From Elusimicrobiota bacterium (GTDB lineage Bacteria; Elusimicrobiota; Elusimicrobia; UBA1565; UBA9628): a stretch of 64,000 nucleotides of DNA. Positions 6,973 through 15,288 of the stretch are shown here, piece after piece. The translations under genes were made by a program, and so were the position numbers. Position 1 is the first letter of the stretch. Each line of letters begins with the position of its first letter. The notes beneath the pieces are model-generated. The model did not search any database. It was not told where the DNA came from and worked only from the letters and a program-made list of their open reading frames with translations. Where the stretch lies: contig JACRDQ010000019.1 of NCBI GenBank assembly GCA_016218545.1, positions 124,001 through 188,000 on the forward strand, read 5' to 3'.

Positions 6973-9336
6973 TCACCTCGAGGACGCGGGCTCGTCCGTC
7001 GCTGCCGGCTGGGTCTCAGGCGCAGGGCCGGACGGCGGGGCTTTGGGCTTGGGCTGTCGTTTGACCGCGCGCCTGGCAGGCTTGGGTGCCGCGGGCTTGG
7101 GCTTCTCCACGGACGCGGGCCGAGGCTCCGGTTTCGGCGCGGCCTGAGGAGCGGGATGCGCGGACTCCGCGGCCGGAAGCTCGAGCTGGGCCTTGCGGTG
7201 CTGGGCCGCGTCGCGCGCTTCCTCGATGCGCCGCACCTCCTCCATCACGGCGCCGGAGACGGCCACGAGCTGGGCGTCCCCAGGCAGCAGGCGCGCCGCG
7301 GAGCCATCTTCCGGCACGGCCAGAGAGAGGCCCGAGGAGTCCGCGACCCGCGCGAGGGCTTCCTTCTGGTCCGCGTAGCAGCGGGCCGCGGGCAGGGTGG
7401 GGATGCGCGCCAGGGCGGCGTTGACGATCCTCAGGGAGGCCGCGGCCGGGTCCTTCCCGGGCACCGGGGGGGCCTCGCCGTCATCGACGGCCTTGGCCAG
7501 GGTCTCTCCCCACAGGGCGGCTTGGCGGGCGGCAGGGAGGTCCGCTTCGACCTCCTTGGCGAGGTTGTCCACCGAGCCGCAGCGGGCCGAAGGATTCGCG
7601 TCGAGGATGGCCAGGGATTGGGCCAGGGTGTCGGCCGCCGAGGAGAGCTGGCAGGACTTGTCCAGGCCGCGGGCCTTGGAGACCGCCGCCCGGAAGGCGG
7701 CCTGGTCGTCCCGGCGCTTCTGGATGGTGCGCAACTGGGAGTGCAGGTCGGAGAGGAAGCGGTCGCAGCCGGCGGGCAGGGAGGCGACCTTCTTGATCGC
7801 GTTCTCGGTCCTGGCCGGCTGGTAGTCGCACCGCTCCGGAGAAAGGTCGGCGCGGGAGTCCGCGATGGCCGCCTCGAGGATGCCCAGGGCCGCCGCGTAC
7901 TTGACCGCTTCCTGGCGGCGCTTGCCCGCGGCGGAGACGAGGTCTGCGTACTGGGCCTTGGCCTTCGCCGACTCGGAGAAGACACCGATGAAGGCGCCGT
8001 AGGCCTCGTCGGCTTCCTTGAACCGGCAGTCGAGGGCCAGCGCGTCGGCCGCGGCCAAGGCGTCGAGCGCGCGGTCGAAGGCGTCCGAGACCGGGACGGA
8101 GACCTTCTCCGAGAGGGTTTCGGTCTCGGCCCCGCTGATGACGGCGCGGAAGGTGAAGGGCTTGGCGCTGCGCACCGGGATCTCGCGGCGGATCTCGTAG
8201 AGACCGCCGTTGCCGCGGCGGGCCCGCCGGGTCTCGACGCGGGTGAAGCCCTCCCTCCCGTGGTCCTCGAAGGTGGTCTCCTCTATCTCCGCGGTCTCGC
8301 CCTCGGCGAGCCCGTCGACCCAGTAGCCGGCCGTCAGGACCACGGTGTCGCCCAGCTCGTGGCGCTCGAGGCGGACGGGCTGGTGGAGGTGGAGGCCTGC
8401 GGAAGTCAGCTTGGTCTTCGGGCCCTCGGGAGCGGGCACCTTCCGGGAGCGCTTCGTCTTGAGGGTCTCGAGGAGGTCGGGCTGGGCGTTGAGGGCGCGG
8501 GACGCGGTCGCGAGGTCCGCGAGCTGGGCTGCGATGCCGGACTTGGCGTCGAGCTTGACGAGGGCCTCGTGATGGCGCTTCAATGCGACCAGGCGCCTCT
8601 GGTCGAGGAGGTATTTGCGGATCCAGCCGCGGAGGTCCGCGGAGAGGGTGGCGTTGCGGGAATCCGTCTCGAGGAGCTTGCCTGCGTCCTTGCCGTACAC
8701 GGCCAGGAGGTGCGCCTTGAGGTGCTCGACCGCGCCCTCATGGGGCCGCAGGGAGGCGAGATGTCCCTCGAAGAAGGCGTCCGCGAGCTCTCCCGGGTCC
8801 GGCCTGAGGTCCGCCCGGGTGCGGGCCGCGAAGGCGGCGCCCCAGGGCGTCTCGAAGAGGGTGACGCCGTCGCCCACGGCGGAGGCCTTGGGGTCGAGGT
8901 TGTTGTATTCCTCGTGGGCCGCCAAGACGAGGCGCGCGGCCGAGTGGAGGGCCGGGGTCATGAGCCCGGCCTGGGGGAGGCTGAGGAGCGCTCCGAACTC
9001 GAGGGCGGCTCCGGCCGGGGCCGCGGGGTTGCCCGAGAGGAACCGGCTGAAGGCCTCCGAGAGCTCCTGGACCGCCAGGTGGCTGCGCCCGAGCTCGGCC
9101 AGGGCTTCCCATTGGGCGTCCTGCAGGCGCGGCGCCTCCTTGCCGCCCTGGACGATGAGATAGCGCCGGTCCGCGAGGATGGAGAAGGCCTCGGCCCCGA
9201 GGGACTGCGAAGCCCAGTCCGCGGCGTCCCGCTCCGGGCTCATCGGAGCGGCGTTGCGGGGGTCCGGCTCCTGCGCGGCTGCGGCGGCGGCCAAGGACAA
9301 GGCGACGACGGCGAGGATCCAGGCGCTGTTCTTCAT
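6973..9336 (-). CDS. Large secreted Cys-containing helical protein, function unknown
   Basis: I do not recognise this 787-residue protein. The ATG at 9336 overlaps the upstream HAMP gene stop (ATGA) and opens a signal peptide (MKNSAWILAVVALSLAAAAAAQ). Residues 25-310 are largely helical. A beta-rich segment (about 315-410) contains HELGDTVVLTAGYWVDGLAEGE. Residues 430-690 are again helical with cysteines in regular contexts (ALDCRFKEA, SPERCDYQ, PAGCDRF, KSCQLSSA, SARCGSV, AARCYADQ), which suggests disulphides in the periplasm. The last 75 residues are a Pro/Lys/Ala-rich tail like the tract in the adjacent PDZ protein. The context is a HAMP membrane protein upstream and a PDZ protein downstream. 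Confidence 0.65.
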   Translation of the reverse strand: MKNSAWILAVVALSLAAAAAAQEPDPRNAAPMSPERDAADWASQSLGAEAFSILADRRYLIVQGGKEAPRLQDAQWEALAELGRSHLAVQELSEAFSRFLSGNPAAPAGAALEFGALLSLPQAGLMTPALHSAARLVLAAHEEYNNLDPKASAVGDGVTLFETPWGAAFAARTRADLRPDPGELADAFFEGHLASLRPHEGAVEHLKAHLLAVYGKDAGKLLETDSRNATLSADLRGWIRKYLLDQRRLVALKRHHEALVKLDAKSGIAAQLADLATASRALNAQPDLLETLKTKRSRKVPAPEGPKTKLTSAGLHLHQPVRLERHELGDTVVLTAGYWVDGLAEGETAEIEETTFEDHGREGFTRVETRRARRGNGGLYEIRREIPVRSAKPFTFRAVISGAETETLSEKVSVPVSDAFDRALDALAAADALALDCRFKEADEAYGAFIGVFSESAKAKAQYADLVSAAGKRRQEAVKYAAALGILEAAIADSRADLSPERCDYQPARTENAIKKVASLPAGCDRFLSDLHSQLRTIQKRRDDQAAFRAAVSKARGLDKSCQLSSAADTLAQSLAILDANPSARCGSVDNLAKEVEADLPAARQAALWGETLAKAVDDGEAPPVPGKDPAAASLRIVNAALARIPTLPAARCYADQKEALARVADSSGLSLAVPEDGSAARLLPGDAQLVAVSGAVMEEVRRIEEARDAAQHRKAQLELPAAESAHPAPQAAPKPEPRPASVEKPKPAAPKPARRAVKRQPKPKAPPSGPAPETQPAATDEPASSR

Positions 9337-9890
9337 AGGCGGTACCCCTTGCAGATATCCTTGATCTCCCGCGCGGCGTCCTCGAGGCGAGGACGGGCGG
9401 GGTGGTCCTGTCCCAGGCCCTCGAGAGCCTGGGACAGCTTGGCCGCGGCCCCTTCGGCCAGGGCCCGGTCCGAGGCGACCCTGCTCCGCAGGGCGCCCTG
9501 CATCTCCGAGAACTCGTCGACGATCTCCTTGAGCGCGTCGTTGTCGCGGACCCGGATGGCGCCGGTCAGGTCGCCGGCCTTGAGCCGCTCGATGGCCGCG
9601 GCGAGCACGCGCAGCGGGCCCGCGAAGCGGTGGGACCAGACCAGGGAGATGAGGCCGCTGGCCAGGATCGCGATGGTCATGCTGAGCGCCATGGGCAGGC
9701 GCATCTTCTGGGCGCACCAGCCCATGGGATGGAAGAGTTGGCCGGACTGCACGAACGCGTTCTCAAGGCCCCGGAGCATGCTGTAGGAGACGAGCAGGAC
9801 GCTGGCCGTCACGAGGACCAGGACCGTCAGGAGCATGTGGGCCTGCACGGGGGGGTCGATCCAGAAGCGCCGTCTTTTCTTGCTCGTCAT
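9333..9890 (-). CDS. Small HAMP-domain membrane protein without output domain
   Basis: A 185-residue protein with a basic N-terminus (KKRRRFW), a first membrane segment (about 19-40, MLLTVLVLVTASVLLVSYSML), a short extracytoplasmic loop and a second membrane segment (about 68-88). A HAMP domain follows (about 88-140: FAGPLRVLAAAIERLKAGDLTG... then LKEIVDEFSEMQ). The protein ends in a helical tail, with no kinase, cyclase or methyl-accepting domain. This layout recalls truncated chemoreceptor/kinase adapters. It starts 12 nt after panC on the same strand and overlaps the next gene by ATGA, so it is probably cotranscribed. Any partner is unknown. Confidence 0.75.
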   Translation of the reverse strand: MTSKKRRRFWIDPPVQAHMLLTVLVLVTASVLLVSYSMLRGLENAFVQSGQLFHPMGWCAQKMRLPMALSMTIAILASGLISLVWSHRFAGPLRVLAAAIERLKAGDLTGAIRVRDNDALKEIVDEFSEMQGALRSRVASDRALAEGAAAKLSQALEGLGQDHPARPRLEDAAREIKDICKGYRL

Positions 9891-9902
9891 GCGGCAAGAG
9901 TA

Positions 9903-10733
9903 TCAAGAGATAATGACATTGTCAATCAAGCGGGTGCGGCCGATCCTCACGGCGGCGAGCAGACGCAGCCCGGGCCGGACCGTCCGGGCCGGGGCCAGGG
10001 TGTCCGGGTCGACGAGCGCAGCGTAGTCGAGCTCGGCCTCGGGGATGGCGGCCAGGCGCCGGCGCGCCATGGCGACGACGCCCCCCGCCGAGCGGCCGCC
10101 CCGCGCCGCGGCCGAGAGGCCGGCGTGGATGAGGGGAGCCAGGGCCCGATGGGACGGGCGCAGGTAGGCGTTGCGGCTCGACATGGCCAGGCCGTCGGGC
10201 TCGCGCACGATGGGGCAGCCGACGATCCTGACCGGGAGGTCCAGGTCCCGGACCATCCTCCGGATGACGACGAGCTGCTGGTAGTCCTTCTCGCCGAAGT
10301 AGGCGTCGTCAGGGCGGACGATGTTGAAGAGCTTGAGGACCACGGTGGCCACCCCGCGGAAGTGGCCCGGACGGTTGGCCCCGCAGAGGACGTCCGAGAG
10401 GCCTTCCACGACCACGAAGGTGGAGGACCCCGGGGGGTACATCGCGGCCGGAGCGGGGTGGAAGAGGGCGTCGACGCCCTCCTTGCGGCAGAGCCGCGCG
10501 TCCGCGGCGAAGGGGCGGGGATAGCGGCTGAGGTCCTCCTTGGGGCCGAATTGCGTCGGGTTGACGAAGATCGAGACCGCGACGCGCCGGTCGGAGGCGC
10601 GGGCCCGGCGGATGAGGGAGGCGTGCCCCGCGTGGAGCGCTCCCATGGTCGGCACGAAGCCGAGCCGCTCTCCGCGGCCGCGCCACCGTTCGGTCAGCCG
10701 CGCCATCTCGGCCGGGTCCCGGACGATCCTCAT
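9903..10733 (-). CDS. panC: Pantoate-beta-alanine ligase
   Basis: A 276-residue cytoplasmic enzyme, normal PanC length, that joins pantoate and beta-alanine with ATP to give pantothenate. The nucleotidyltransferase signature HAGH is at about 34-37 within VPTMGALHAGHASLI. FVNPTQFGPKEDLSRYPR, the GEKDYQQ motif (about 148-154) and MSSRNAYL (the KMSKS-like segment) are all intact. The ATG at 10733 overlaps the upstream hydrolase stop by ATGA. panB lies two genes upstream on the same strand, so both dedicated pantothenate genes are in one operon. Confidence 0.96.
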   Translation of the reverse strand: MRIVRDPAEMARLTERWRGRGERLGFVPTMGALHAGHASLIRRARASDRRVAVSIFVNPTQFGPKEDLSRYPRPFAADARLCRKEGVDALFHPAPAAMYPPGSSTFVVVEGLSDVLCGANRPGHFRGVATVVLKLFNIVRPDDAYFGEKDYQQLVVIRRMVRDLDLPVRIVGCPIVREPDGLAMSSRNAYLRPSHRALAPLIHAGLSAAARGGRSAGGVVAMARRRLAAIPEAELDYAALVDPDTLAPARTVRPGLRLLAAVRIGRTRLIDNVIIS

Positions 10734-11617
10734 AGGTGCGTCCGGAAGAAGGTCGCGACCCGCGCCTCGTACTCGACCTGGGCCTTGGCGCGGCACTCGC
10801 CGTGGGCCGCGCCGGGCACGATCCAAAGGCTCTTGGGCTGCTCCGCCCGCTCGTAGAGGGCTTCCACGTCCTCCTGGGGCATGAGGAGGTCCTGGGCCCC
10901 GCCGATGACGAAGATGGGCCGCGGCGCGATCTTGCGGATGAAGGCGATGGGACTGTACGCGTCGACCTCGGGGATGCCGACCCGCCACCTGAGCATGTAG
11001 AGGGTGACCAGGATGAGCGGGAAATAGGGGATGCGGAGGTTGTTCCAGGCCCAGCGCCGCACCACGTTCCGGTAATCCGGGAACGGGCTCTCGAAGACCG
11101 CGGCCTTGACCTCCGGATGCTTGGGCATGGAGAGGATGGCGACCGCGGCTCCCATGGACATGCCGAAGACGCCCAGGCGGTTGAGCGAGGAGGGCCGGTT
11201 CTTCTTGAGGAAGGAGATGGCCGCTTCGAAGTCCACGGTCTCGAGACAGCCGATGGTCGTCACGTCTCCTTCACTCTCGCCGTGGGAGCGGTTGTCGAAG
11301 TAGAGGATGTTGAAGCCCGCCTCCTTGCTGAGGAAATAGGACCGCTCGAGGAGGTAGCCCTTGTTGTCTCCCCAGCCGTGGCACATGATGAGGGTGCGGT
11401 CCTCCCCGGTCTGGGAGGGGAGGAACCAGCCCTTGAGGGTGAGGCCGTCCGAGGTGGCGAAGGAGACCTTTTCGTAGGGCAGGCCGTAGAACTCGGGGAA
11501 CGTCAGCAGGGGGGACTTCTTGGGCGGATAGAGGATGACCCCCGCGCCATACCAGCCCGCGGCCATGAGGAGCGCGGCCAGGGCCAGGAGCGCGAGGACG
11601 ATCCAGAGGACGGTCAT
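10730..11617 (-). CDS. Membrane-anchored alpha/beta hydrolase
   Basis: A 295-residue alpha/beta-hydrolase with an N-terminal membrane anchor (about 4-25, LWIVLALLALAALLMAAGWYG). The oxyanion region is LIMCHGWGDNKG, the nucleophile elbow is GMSMGAA (Ser about 139), the acid is probably in GGAQDLLMP and the catalytic His is in PGAAHGEC. It resembles the S9/BAAT-like hydrolases often annotated as alpha/beta fold or DUF1749-like family; the substrate is not evident. It sits between panB and panC with an ATGA overlap to panC. A pantothenate-pathway role is not known for this family, so the linkage may simply reflect operon packing. Confidence 0.85.
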   Translation of the reverse strand: MTVLWIVLALLALAALLMAAGWYGAGVILYPPKKSPLLTFPEFYGLPYEKVSFATSDGLTLKGWFLPSQTGEDRTLIMCHGWGDNKGYLLERSYFLSKEAGFNILYFDNRSHGESEGDVTTIGCLETVDFEAAISFLKKNRPSSLNRLGVFGMSMGAAVAILSMPKHPEVKAAVFESPFPDYRNVVRRWAWNNLRIPYFPLILVTLYMLRWRVGIPEVDAYSPIAFIRKIAPRPIFVIGGAQDLLMPQEDVEALYERAEQPKSLWIVPGAAHGECRAKAQVEYEARVATFFRTHL

Positions 11618-11633
11618 GGCTCCGCGCTCGGCC

Positions 11634-12476
11634 TCAGCTCCGCGCGCCGTTCTTGGCGGAGGCGTCTTTGCGATGCTCCGGGGCCGGGAAGGAGCCCTCC
11701 CGCACCTCGCGGCAATAGCGCGCGGCAGCCTCGGCCGCGAGCGGGCGGAGCTCGCAGTAGCGCTTGACGAAGGAGTACGGGGCGCCGGGGCTCAGGCCCA
11801 GCATGTCGTCCGTGACGAGGATCTGGCCGTCGCAGTGCGGGCCGGCTCCGATGCCGATGGTGGGGATGGCGAGCTTGTGGGTGATGGTCCCGGCCAGGTC
11901 CGCGGGCACGCACTCGAGCACCAGGGCGAAGACCCCGGCGGCCTCGAGCACCTTGGCGTCCGTGACCATCTTCTCGGCTTCCTCGGTCTTGCGGCCCTGG
12001 ACCTTGTAGCCCCCGAGGCGGTTGATGGCCTGCGGGGTCAGGCCCAGGTGCCCCATGACCGGGACGTGGATGCGCAGGAGCTCCTTGACGGTGGGAGCGA
12101 TCTCGAGACCTCCCTCGAGCTTGACGGCCTCGGCGCCGCCTTCCTTGACGAGCCGGCCCGCGTTGCGGGCCGCGGCGGCGCTGTCGAGCTCATAGGACAG
12201 GTAGGGCATGTCCGCCACCAGGAGGGGGCGCTTGCCCGCGTTCCCGAGCCCGCGCCGGACCGCCTTGACGTGGTGGAGGATGTCCTCGAGCGTGACCGGG
12301 ATCGTGTTCTCGTAGCCGAGCTTGACCATGCCCACGGAGTCGCCGACGAGCACGACGTCGACTCCCGCCTCCTCGAGCAGGCTCGCGGTCTGGGCGTCGT
12401 AGGCCGTCAGGGCCGCGATCTTGACGCCCTTGCGCTTGAGCTCGGCCAGACGGGTGGTGGTGACCTGTTCCTTCAC
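11634..12476 (-). CDS. panB: 3-methyl-2-oxobutanoate hydroxymethyltransferase
   Basis: A 280-residue enzyme that adds a hydroxymethyl group from methylene-tetrahydrofolate to ketoisovalerate, the first committed pantothenate step. Family signatures are present: ALTAYDAQTASLLEEAGVD, VLVGDSVGMVKLGY (metal-binding Asp), DMPYLSYE, VKLEGG and PVMGHLGLTPQ. The start is GTG at 12476, preceded by AGGA and 9 nt after folK. Folate (folK) and pantothenate genes are adjacent here, which fits the shared folate-derived cofactor. Confidence 0.97.
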   Translation of the reverse strand: MKEQVTTTRLAELKRKGVKIAALTAYDAQTASLLEEAGVDVVLVGDSVGMVKLGYENTIPVTLEDILHHVKAVRRGLGNAGKRPLLVADMPYLSYELDSAAAARNAGRLVKEGGAEAVKLEGGLEIAPTVKELLRIHVPVMGHLGLTPQAINRLGGYKVQGRKTEEAEKMVTDAKVLEAAGVFALVLECVPADLAGTITHKLAIPTIGIGAGPHCDGQILVTDDMLGLSPGAPYSFVKRYCELRPLAAEAAARYCREVREGSFPAPEHRKDASAKNGARS

Positions 12477-12485
12477 GACTGCATC

Positions 12486-12959
12486 CTAACAAATTTCGCC
12501 GATGCCGGGCACCGCCTTGCGCAGTTCCCGAGGGGAGGCCACCTCCGCGAGGGGGGCCAGCACGAAGGGCCGCTTCGCGGCCCTGGGGTGGGGGAGGGTG
12601 AGCCACCGCCCGCGGAAGCGGCCGCCGTAGGAGACGATGTCGATGTCGATGGGGAGGGGGCACCGGCGCGGGCCCGGCCTGCGGCCCAGCCTGGCTTCCA
12701 CGCGCTTGAGCTCGATGAGCAGGCCCATGGCCGGCAGGTCCGAGACGCAGCGCAGGGCCGCGTTGAGGAACGGCCCTCCGCATGAGGAAGGCACGGGTGC
12801 CGTCTCGTGGTACCGGGAGGAGGCCAGGACCGAAAGCCCGGGCAGGCGCCCGAGCTCCGCGGCCGCGGTCCGCAGGGCCTTGCGGCGGTCTCCCAGGTTT
12901 GAGCCCAGGGCGAGGAAGAGGAGTCTCCGGCGCCGGGCCGGGGGACGGGCGCTCACCAT
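12486..12959 (-). CDS. folK: 2-amino-4-hydroxy-6-hydroxymethyldihydropteridine pyrophosphokinase
   Basis: A 157-residue HPPK of the folate pathway that transfers pyrophosphate from ATP to the pterin. Recognisable parts are FLALGSNLGDRRKAL near the N-terminus, SRYHETAPV, GGPFLNAALRC, and the metal/ATP signature CPLPIDIDIVSYG followed by LTLPHPRAAKRPFVLAPLAEV. The start ATG at 12959 (or GTG at 12956) overlaps the end of the aminotransferase gene. No other folate gene is in the window. Confidence 0.95.
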   Translation of the reverse strand: MVSARPPARRRRLLFLALGSNLGDRRKALRTAAAELGRLPGLSVLASSRYHETAPVPSSCGGPFLNAALRCVSDLPAMGLLIELKRVEARLGRRPGPRRCPLPIDIDIVSYGGRFRGRWLTLPHPRAAKRPFVLAPLAEVASPRELRKAVPGIGEIC

Positions 12960-14125
12960 CTCAGCCGGGAGACCCTGGCGAAGGCCTCCTTGAGCCGGTC
13001 TTCTCCCGTGGTGAGGGCGAAGCGCACCCAGCCCTCTCCTCCCTTGCCGAACCCGTTGCCGGGGGTCGCCAGGACGTCCGCCTCGTCGAGCATGCGCTCG
13101 GCGCAGGCCGCGCTCGTCATGCGGACGGGAGGCCGGCACCAGAGGTAGAAGGTGGCGTCGCTCGGGAACACGGTCCACCCGGCTCCCTCGAGCAAGGGCA
13201 CGGCCAGGCGCCTGCGGCCCGCGATCCGCGCTCTCATGGCGTCGGCCGCGGCGTCGCCCTGGGAGAGCGCAGCGGCCGCGGCGCTTTGGACCGCGGAGAA
13301 GACCCCGGAGTCGAGGTTGCTCTTGACCTCGGCCAGGGCCGCCACGGCGCGGCTGCACCCGCAGGCCCAGCCCACGCGCCAGCCCGTCATGTTGAAGGTC
13401 TTGGAGAGGGAGTGGAACTCGATGCCGCACCCCATGGCCCCTGGCCGCGAGAGCAGGCTCGGGGGCCGGCGGCCGTCGAGGAAGGCCTCGGCGTAGGCCG
13501 CGTCGTGGGCGAGCCAGGAGCCGCGCCCGCGGGCCCAGCGGATGGCGGCGTCGAAGGTCCCCGCGGGGCAGCGCGCTCCGGTGGGATTGTTCGGGTAGTT
13601 CATGAACAGCACGCCCGGCCGGCCCGGCCCGGCAAGGGGCTTGGCGTCGAAGTCCGGCAGGAAGCCGGCGCGCTCCCGGAGCGGAAAGGTCACGGTCCGG
13701 GCTCCGGCCAGGACCGCGGAGGAGGCGTAGACGGGGTAGCCCAGGTCCGGGGCGTAGACCGTGCCGCCGGGCCCGGCCAGGGCCAGGGGGAGGTGCCCGA
13801 TGCCCTCCTTGGAGCCGATGAGGGCCGTGACCTCGCGCTCCGGGTCGAGCTCGACCCCGTACTTGCGGGCCATGAACGCGGCCGCGGCGCGGCGGAACTC
13901 TGCGGAGCCGCGGCCTTCCGGATAGCGGTGGTTGGAGGGGTCCGCGGCCGCGCGGGCCAGCTCCGAGACGATGAAGGAGGGGGTCGGCAGGTCGGGGTCT
14001 CCGATGCCGAGGCTGATGATGTCCCGGCCCTGCGCCTTGGCCGCGGCCCTCTTGCGGTCGAGGGCCACGAACAGGTAGGGGGGCAGGAGCGAGAGTCGCG
14101 GATTGACGCCCGGCCGGCGCTTCAT
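12953..14125 (-). CDS. Class I/II aminotransferase, LL-diaminopimelate aminotransferase-like
   Basis: A 390-residue PLP enzyme of fold type I. Visible motifs are SLGIGDPDLPTP, HRYPEGRGSAEFRRA, MNYPNNPTGA and the Schiff-base lysine motif SLSKTFNMTGWRVGWA. The sequence style and the position in an operon headed by dapB favour LL-diaminopimelate aminotransferase (DapL), which converts tetrahydrodipicolinate directly to LL-DAP. That assignment is inference from context, since related enzymes act on aspartate or alanine. The ATG at 14125 overlaps the upstream membrane-protein stop (ATGA), and the 3' end overlaps folK by 7 nt. Confidence 0.85.
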   Translation of the reverse strand: MKRRPGVNPRLSLLPPYLFVALDRKRAAAKAQGRDIISLGIGDPDLPTPSFIVSELARAAADPSNHRYPEGRGSAEFRRAAAAFMARKYGVELDPEREVTALIGSKEGIGHLPLALAGPGGTVYAPDLGYPVYASSAVLAGARTVTFPLRERAGFLPDFDAKPLAGPGRPGVLFMNYPNNPTGARCPAGTFDAAIRWARGRGSWLAHDAAYAEAFLDGRRPPSLLSRPGAMGCGIEFHSLSKTFNMTGWRVGWACGCSRAVAALAEVKSNLDSGVFSAVQSAAAAALSQGDAAADAMRARIAGRRRLAVPLLEGAGWTVFPSDATFYLWCRPPVRMTSAACAERMLDEADVLATPGNGFGKGGEGWVRFALTTGEDRLKEAFARVSRLRW

Positions 14126-14490
14126 GACCCGCGTTCTGCCGCCTTGTGGTGCGCGCGCAGCAGAGCGACGAGGAACGCCACCAGCAGGAGCAACGCGCCC
14201 AAGTTCCCGCGCCAGCCCTCGAAGGCTCCCATGGACGCGGGCCCGCAGCAGCCGTAGTCGGCGAGGGTCTTCTCGCTCAGGAGCACGGAGAGGGCCGGCC
14301 CGATCTTGGAGGGGAGCCCTCCCTCGAAGACCAGGAGGGTCCAGAGCAGCCAGTAGAGGGCGCCCAGGGCGGACATGCAGCCGATGAGCACGCCGGCCAG
14401 GTGGACCGGGTCGAAGCGCGGCTCGCGGGGGTCGTCCTCCTCGTGGAGGATGTCGCGCAGGGGCTTGGGCAGCCAGGTCGCCTTGCTCAT
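14122..14490 (-). CDS. Small two-TM membrane protein, function unknown
   Basis: A 122-residue protein sandwiched with ATGA overlaps between dapB and the DapL-like aminotransferase, so certainly cotranslated with them. It has a charged N-terminus (LRDILHEEDDPREPRFD) and a membrane helix (about 31-54, LAGVLIGCMSALGALYWLLWTLLV). A loop with a Cys pair (YGCCGPAS, about 79-86) and a second helix (about 94-112) follow. I do not recognise the family. The location suggests, without proof, a link to cell-wall precursor metabolism. Confidence 0.7.
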   Translation of the reverse strand: MSKATWLPKPLRDILHEEDDPREPRFDPVHLAGVLIGCMSALGALYWLLWTLLVFEGGLPSKIGPALSVLLSEKTLADYGCCGPASMGAFEGWRGNLGALLLLVAFLVALLRAHHKAAERGS

Positions 14491-15212
14491 AGTCCCAGCA
14501 TGTCCCGCATCCCGTAGAGCCCGGGCTTCTGTCCCCTGAGCCAGAGGGCAGCTTCCAGGGCTCCGCGAGCGAAGAGCTCACGGCTGTGCGCGCGGTGCGT
14601 CAGCTCGAGGCGCTCGTGCGGGCCCGCCAGGGTGAGCGTGTGCTCGCCGATGATGTCCCCCATCCTCTGGCTGACGGTCTGGACTTCCTTAGATGACTTG
14701 CGCGCCTCCTGGACCCTCTTGGCCATGGCCAGGGCCGTGCCGGACGGGGCGTCCTTCTTCATGCTGTGGTGCGACTCGCTGATGGAGATCTCGTAGTCCG
14801 CGAGGACCGAGGCCGCGATGGCGGCCAGGTGGAAGAGCAGGTTGACCCCGGGGCTCATGTTGGGCGAGACCAGCAGGGGGATGGAGCGGCTCGCGGACCG
14901 CAGCTGGGCCGACTGCACCGTGTTGAAGCCCGTGGACCCGATCACGGCCGGGACCTTGGCTTTGGCCGCCGCGGCCGCGACGCGGACCGAGGCCTCGGCC
15001 GAGGTGAAGTCGATCACCGCGCCGGCCTTGGGCAGGGCTTCGGCCAGGCGGGAGACGGGCAGGACTCCGTCCGGCAGCGAGGCTCCCGGGCCCGGGTCCC
15101 GGTCCACGCGGCCGACGAGCTTGAAGCGCTTGTCGGCCGAAGCCAGGGCCACGACCTTGGTCCCCATCCTGCCGAGCGCGCCGCACACGATGATGTCGAG
15201 GGTCTTCGCCAT
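14487..15212 (-). CDS. dapB: 4-hydroxy-tetrahydrodipicolinate reductase
   Basis: A 241-residue NAD(P)H-dependent enzyme of the lysine/diaminopimelate pathway. The Rossmann loop is CGALGRMG (about 10-17), the substrate region is GSTGFNTVQ, and the catalytic signature is ESHHSMKKDAPSGTA (about 145-159) with the expected His and Lys. The tail LTHRAHSRELFARGALEAALWL is also family-typical. It is the first gene of the minus-strand run reaching at least to panC, and a -10-like TATAGT lies 21 nt upstream. Together with the DapL-like enzyme and the distant lysA it supplies much of the DAP/lysine route. Confidence 0.97.
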   Translation of the reverse strand: MAKTLDIIVCGALGRMGTKVVALASADKRFKLVGRVDRDPGPGASLPDGVLPVSRLAEALPKAGAVIDFTSAEASVRVAAAAAKAKVPAVIGSTGFNTVQSAQLRSASRSIPLLVSPNMSPGVNLLFHLAAIAASVLADYEISISESHHSMKKDAPSGTALAMAKRVQEARKSSKEVQTVSQRMGDIIGEHTLTLAGPHERLELTHRAHSRELFARGALEAALWLRGQKPGLYGMRDMLGL

Positions 15213-15233
15213 AGGGTTGGTTGCCTCGCGCCT

Positions 15234-15239
15234 ACTATA
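15234..15239 (-). promoter_or_regulatory. Probable -10 box for the dapB operon
   Basis: TATAGT on the minus strand, inside a 76-nt divergent intergenic region, 21 nt before the dapB ATG. No convincing -35 box was found. Transcription would begin about 14 nt before the ATG. Confidence 0.45.
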
Positions 15240-15255
15240 CCAAAATCCCCAGTCG

Positions 15256-15264
15256 TGCTAGAAT
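15256..15264 (+). promoter_or_regulatory. Extended -10 promoter for the zinc-ribbon gene
   Basis: TGCTAGAAT is an extended -10 (TGnTAGAAT) located 24 nt before the ATG at 15289. A GGAGG ribosome site (15280-15284) then lies in the resulting leader, which supports that ATG over the in-frame ATG at 15265 sitting inside the promoter. Confidence 0.5.
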
Positions 15265-15288
15265 ATGAGGCGCCATCGCGGAGGCCCC

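Noticed and set aside
6958..9786. 942-codon open frame on the plus strand opposite the Cys-containing protein
   Set aside because: Antisense shadow with no domains; the minus strand has a signal peptide, overlaps with neighbours and consistent codon use.
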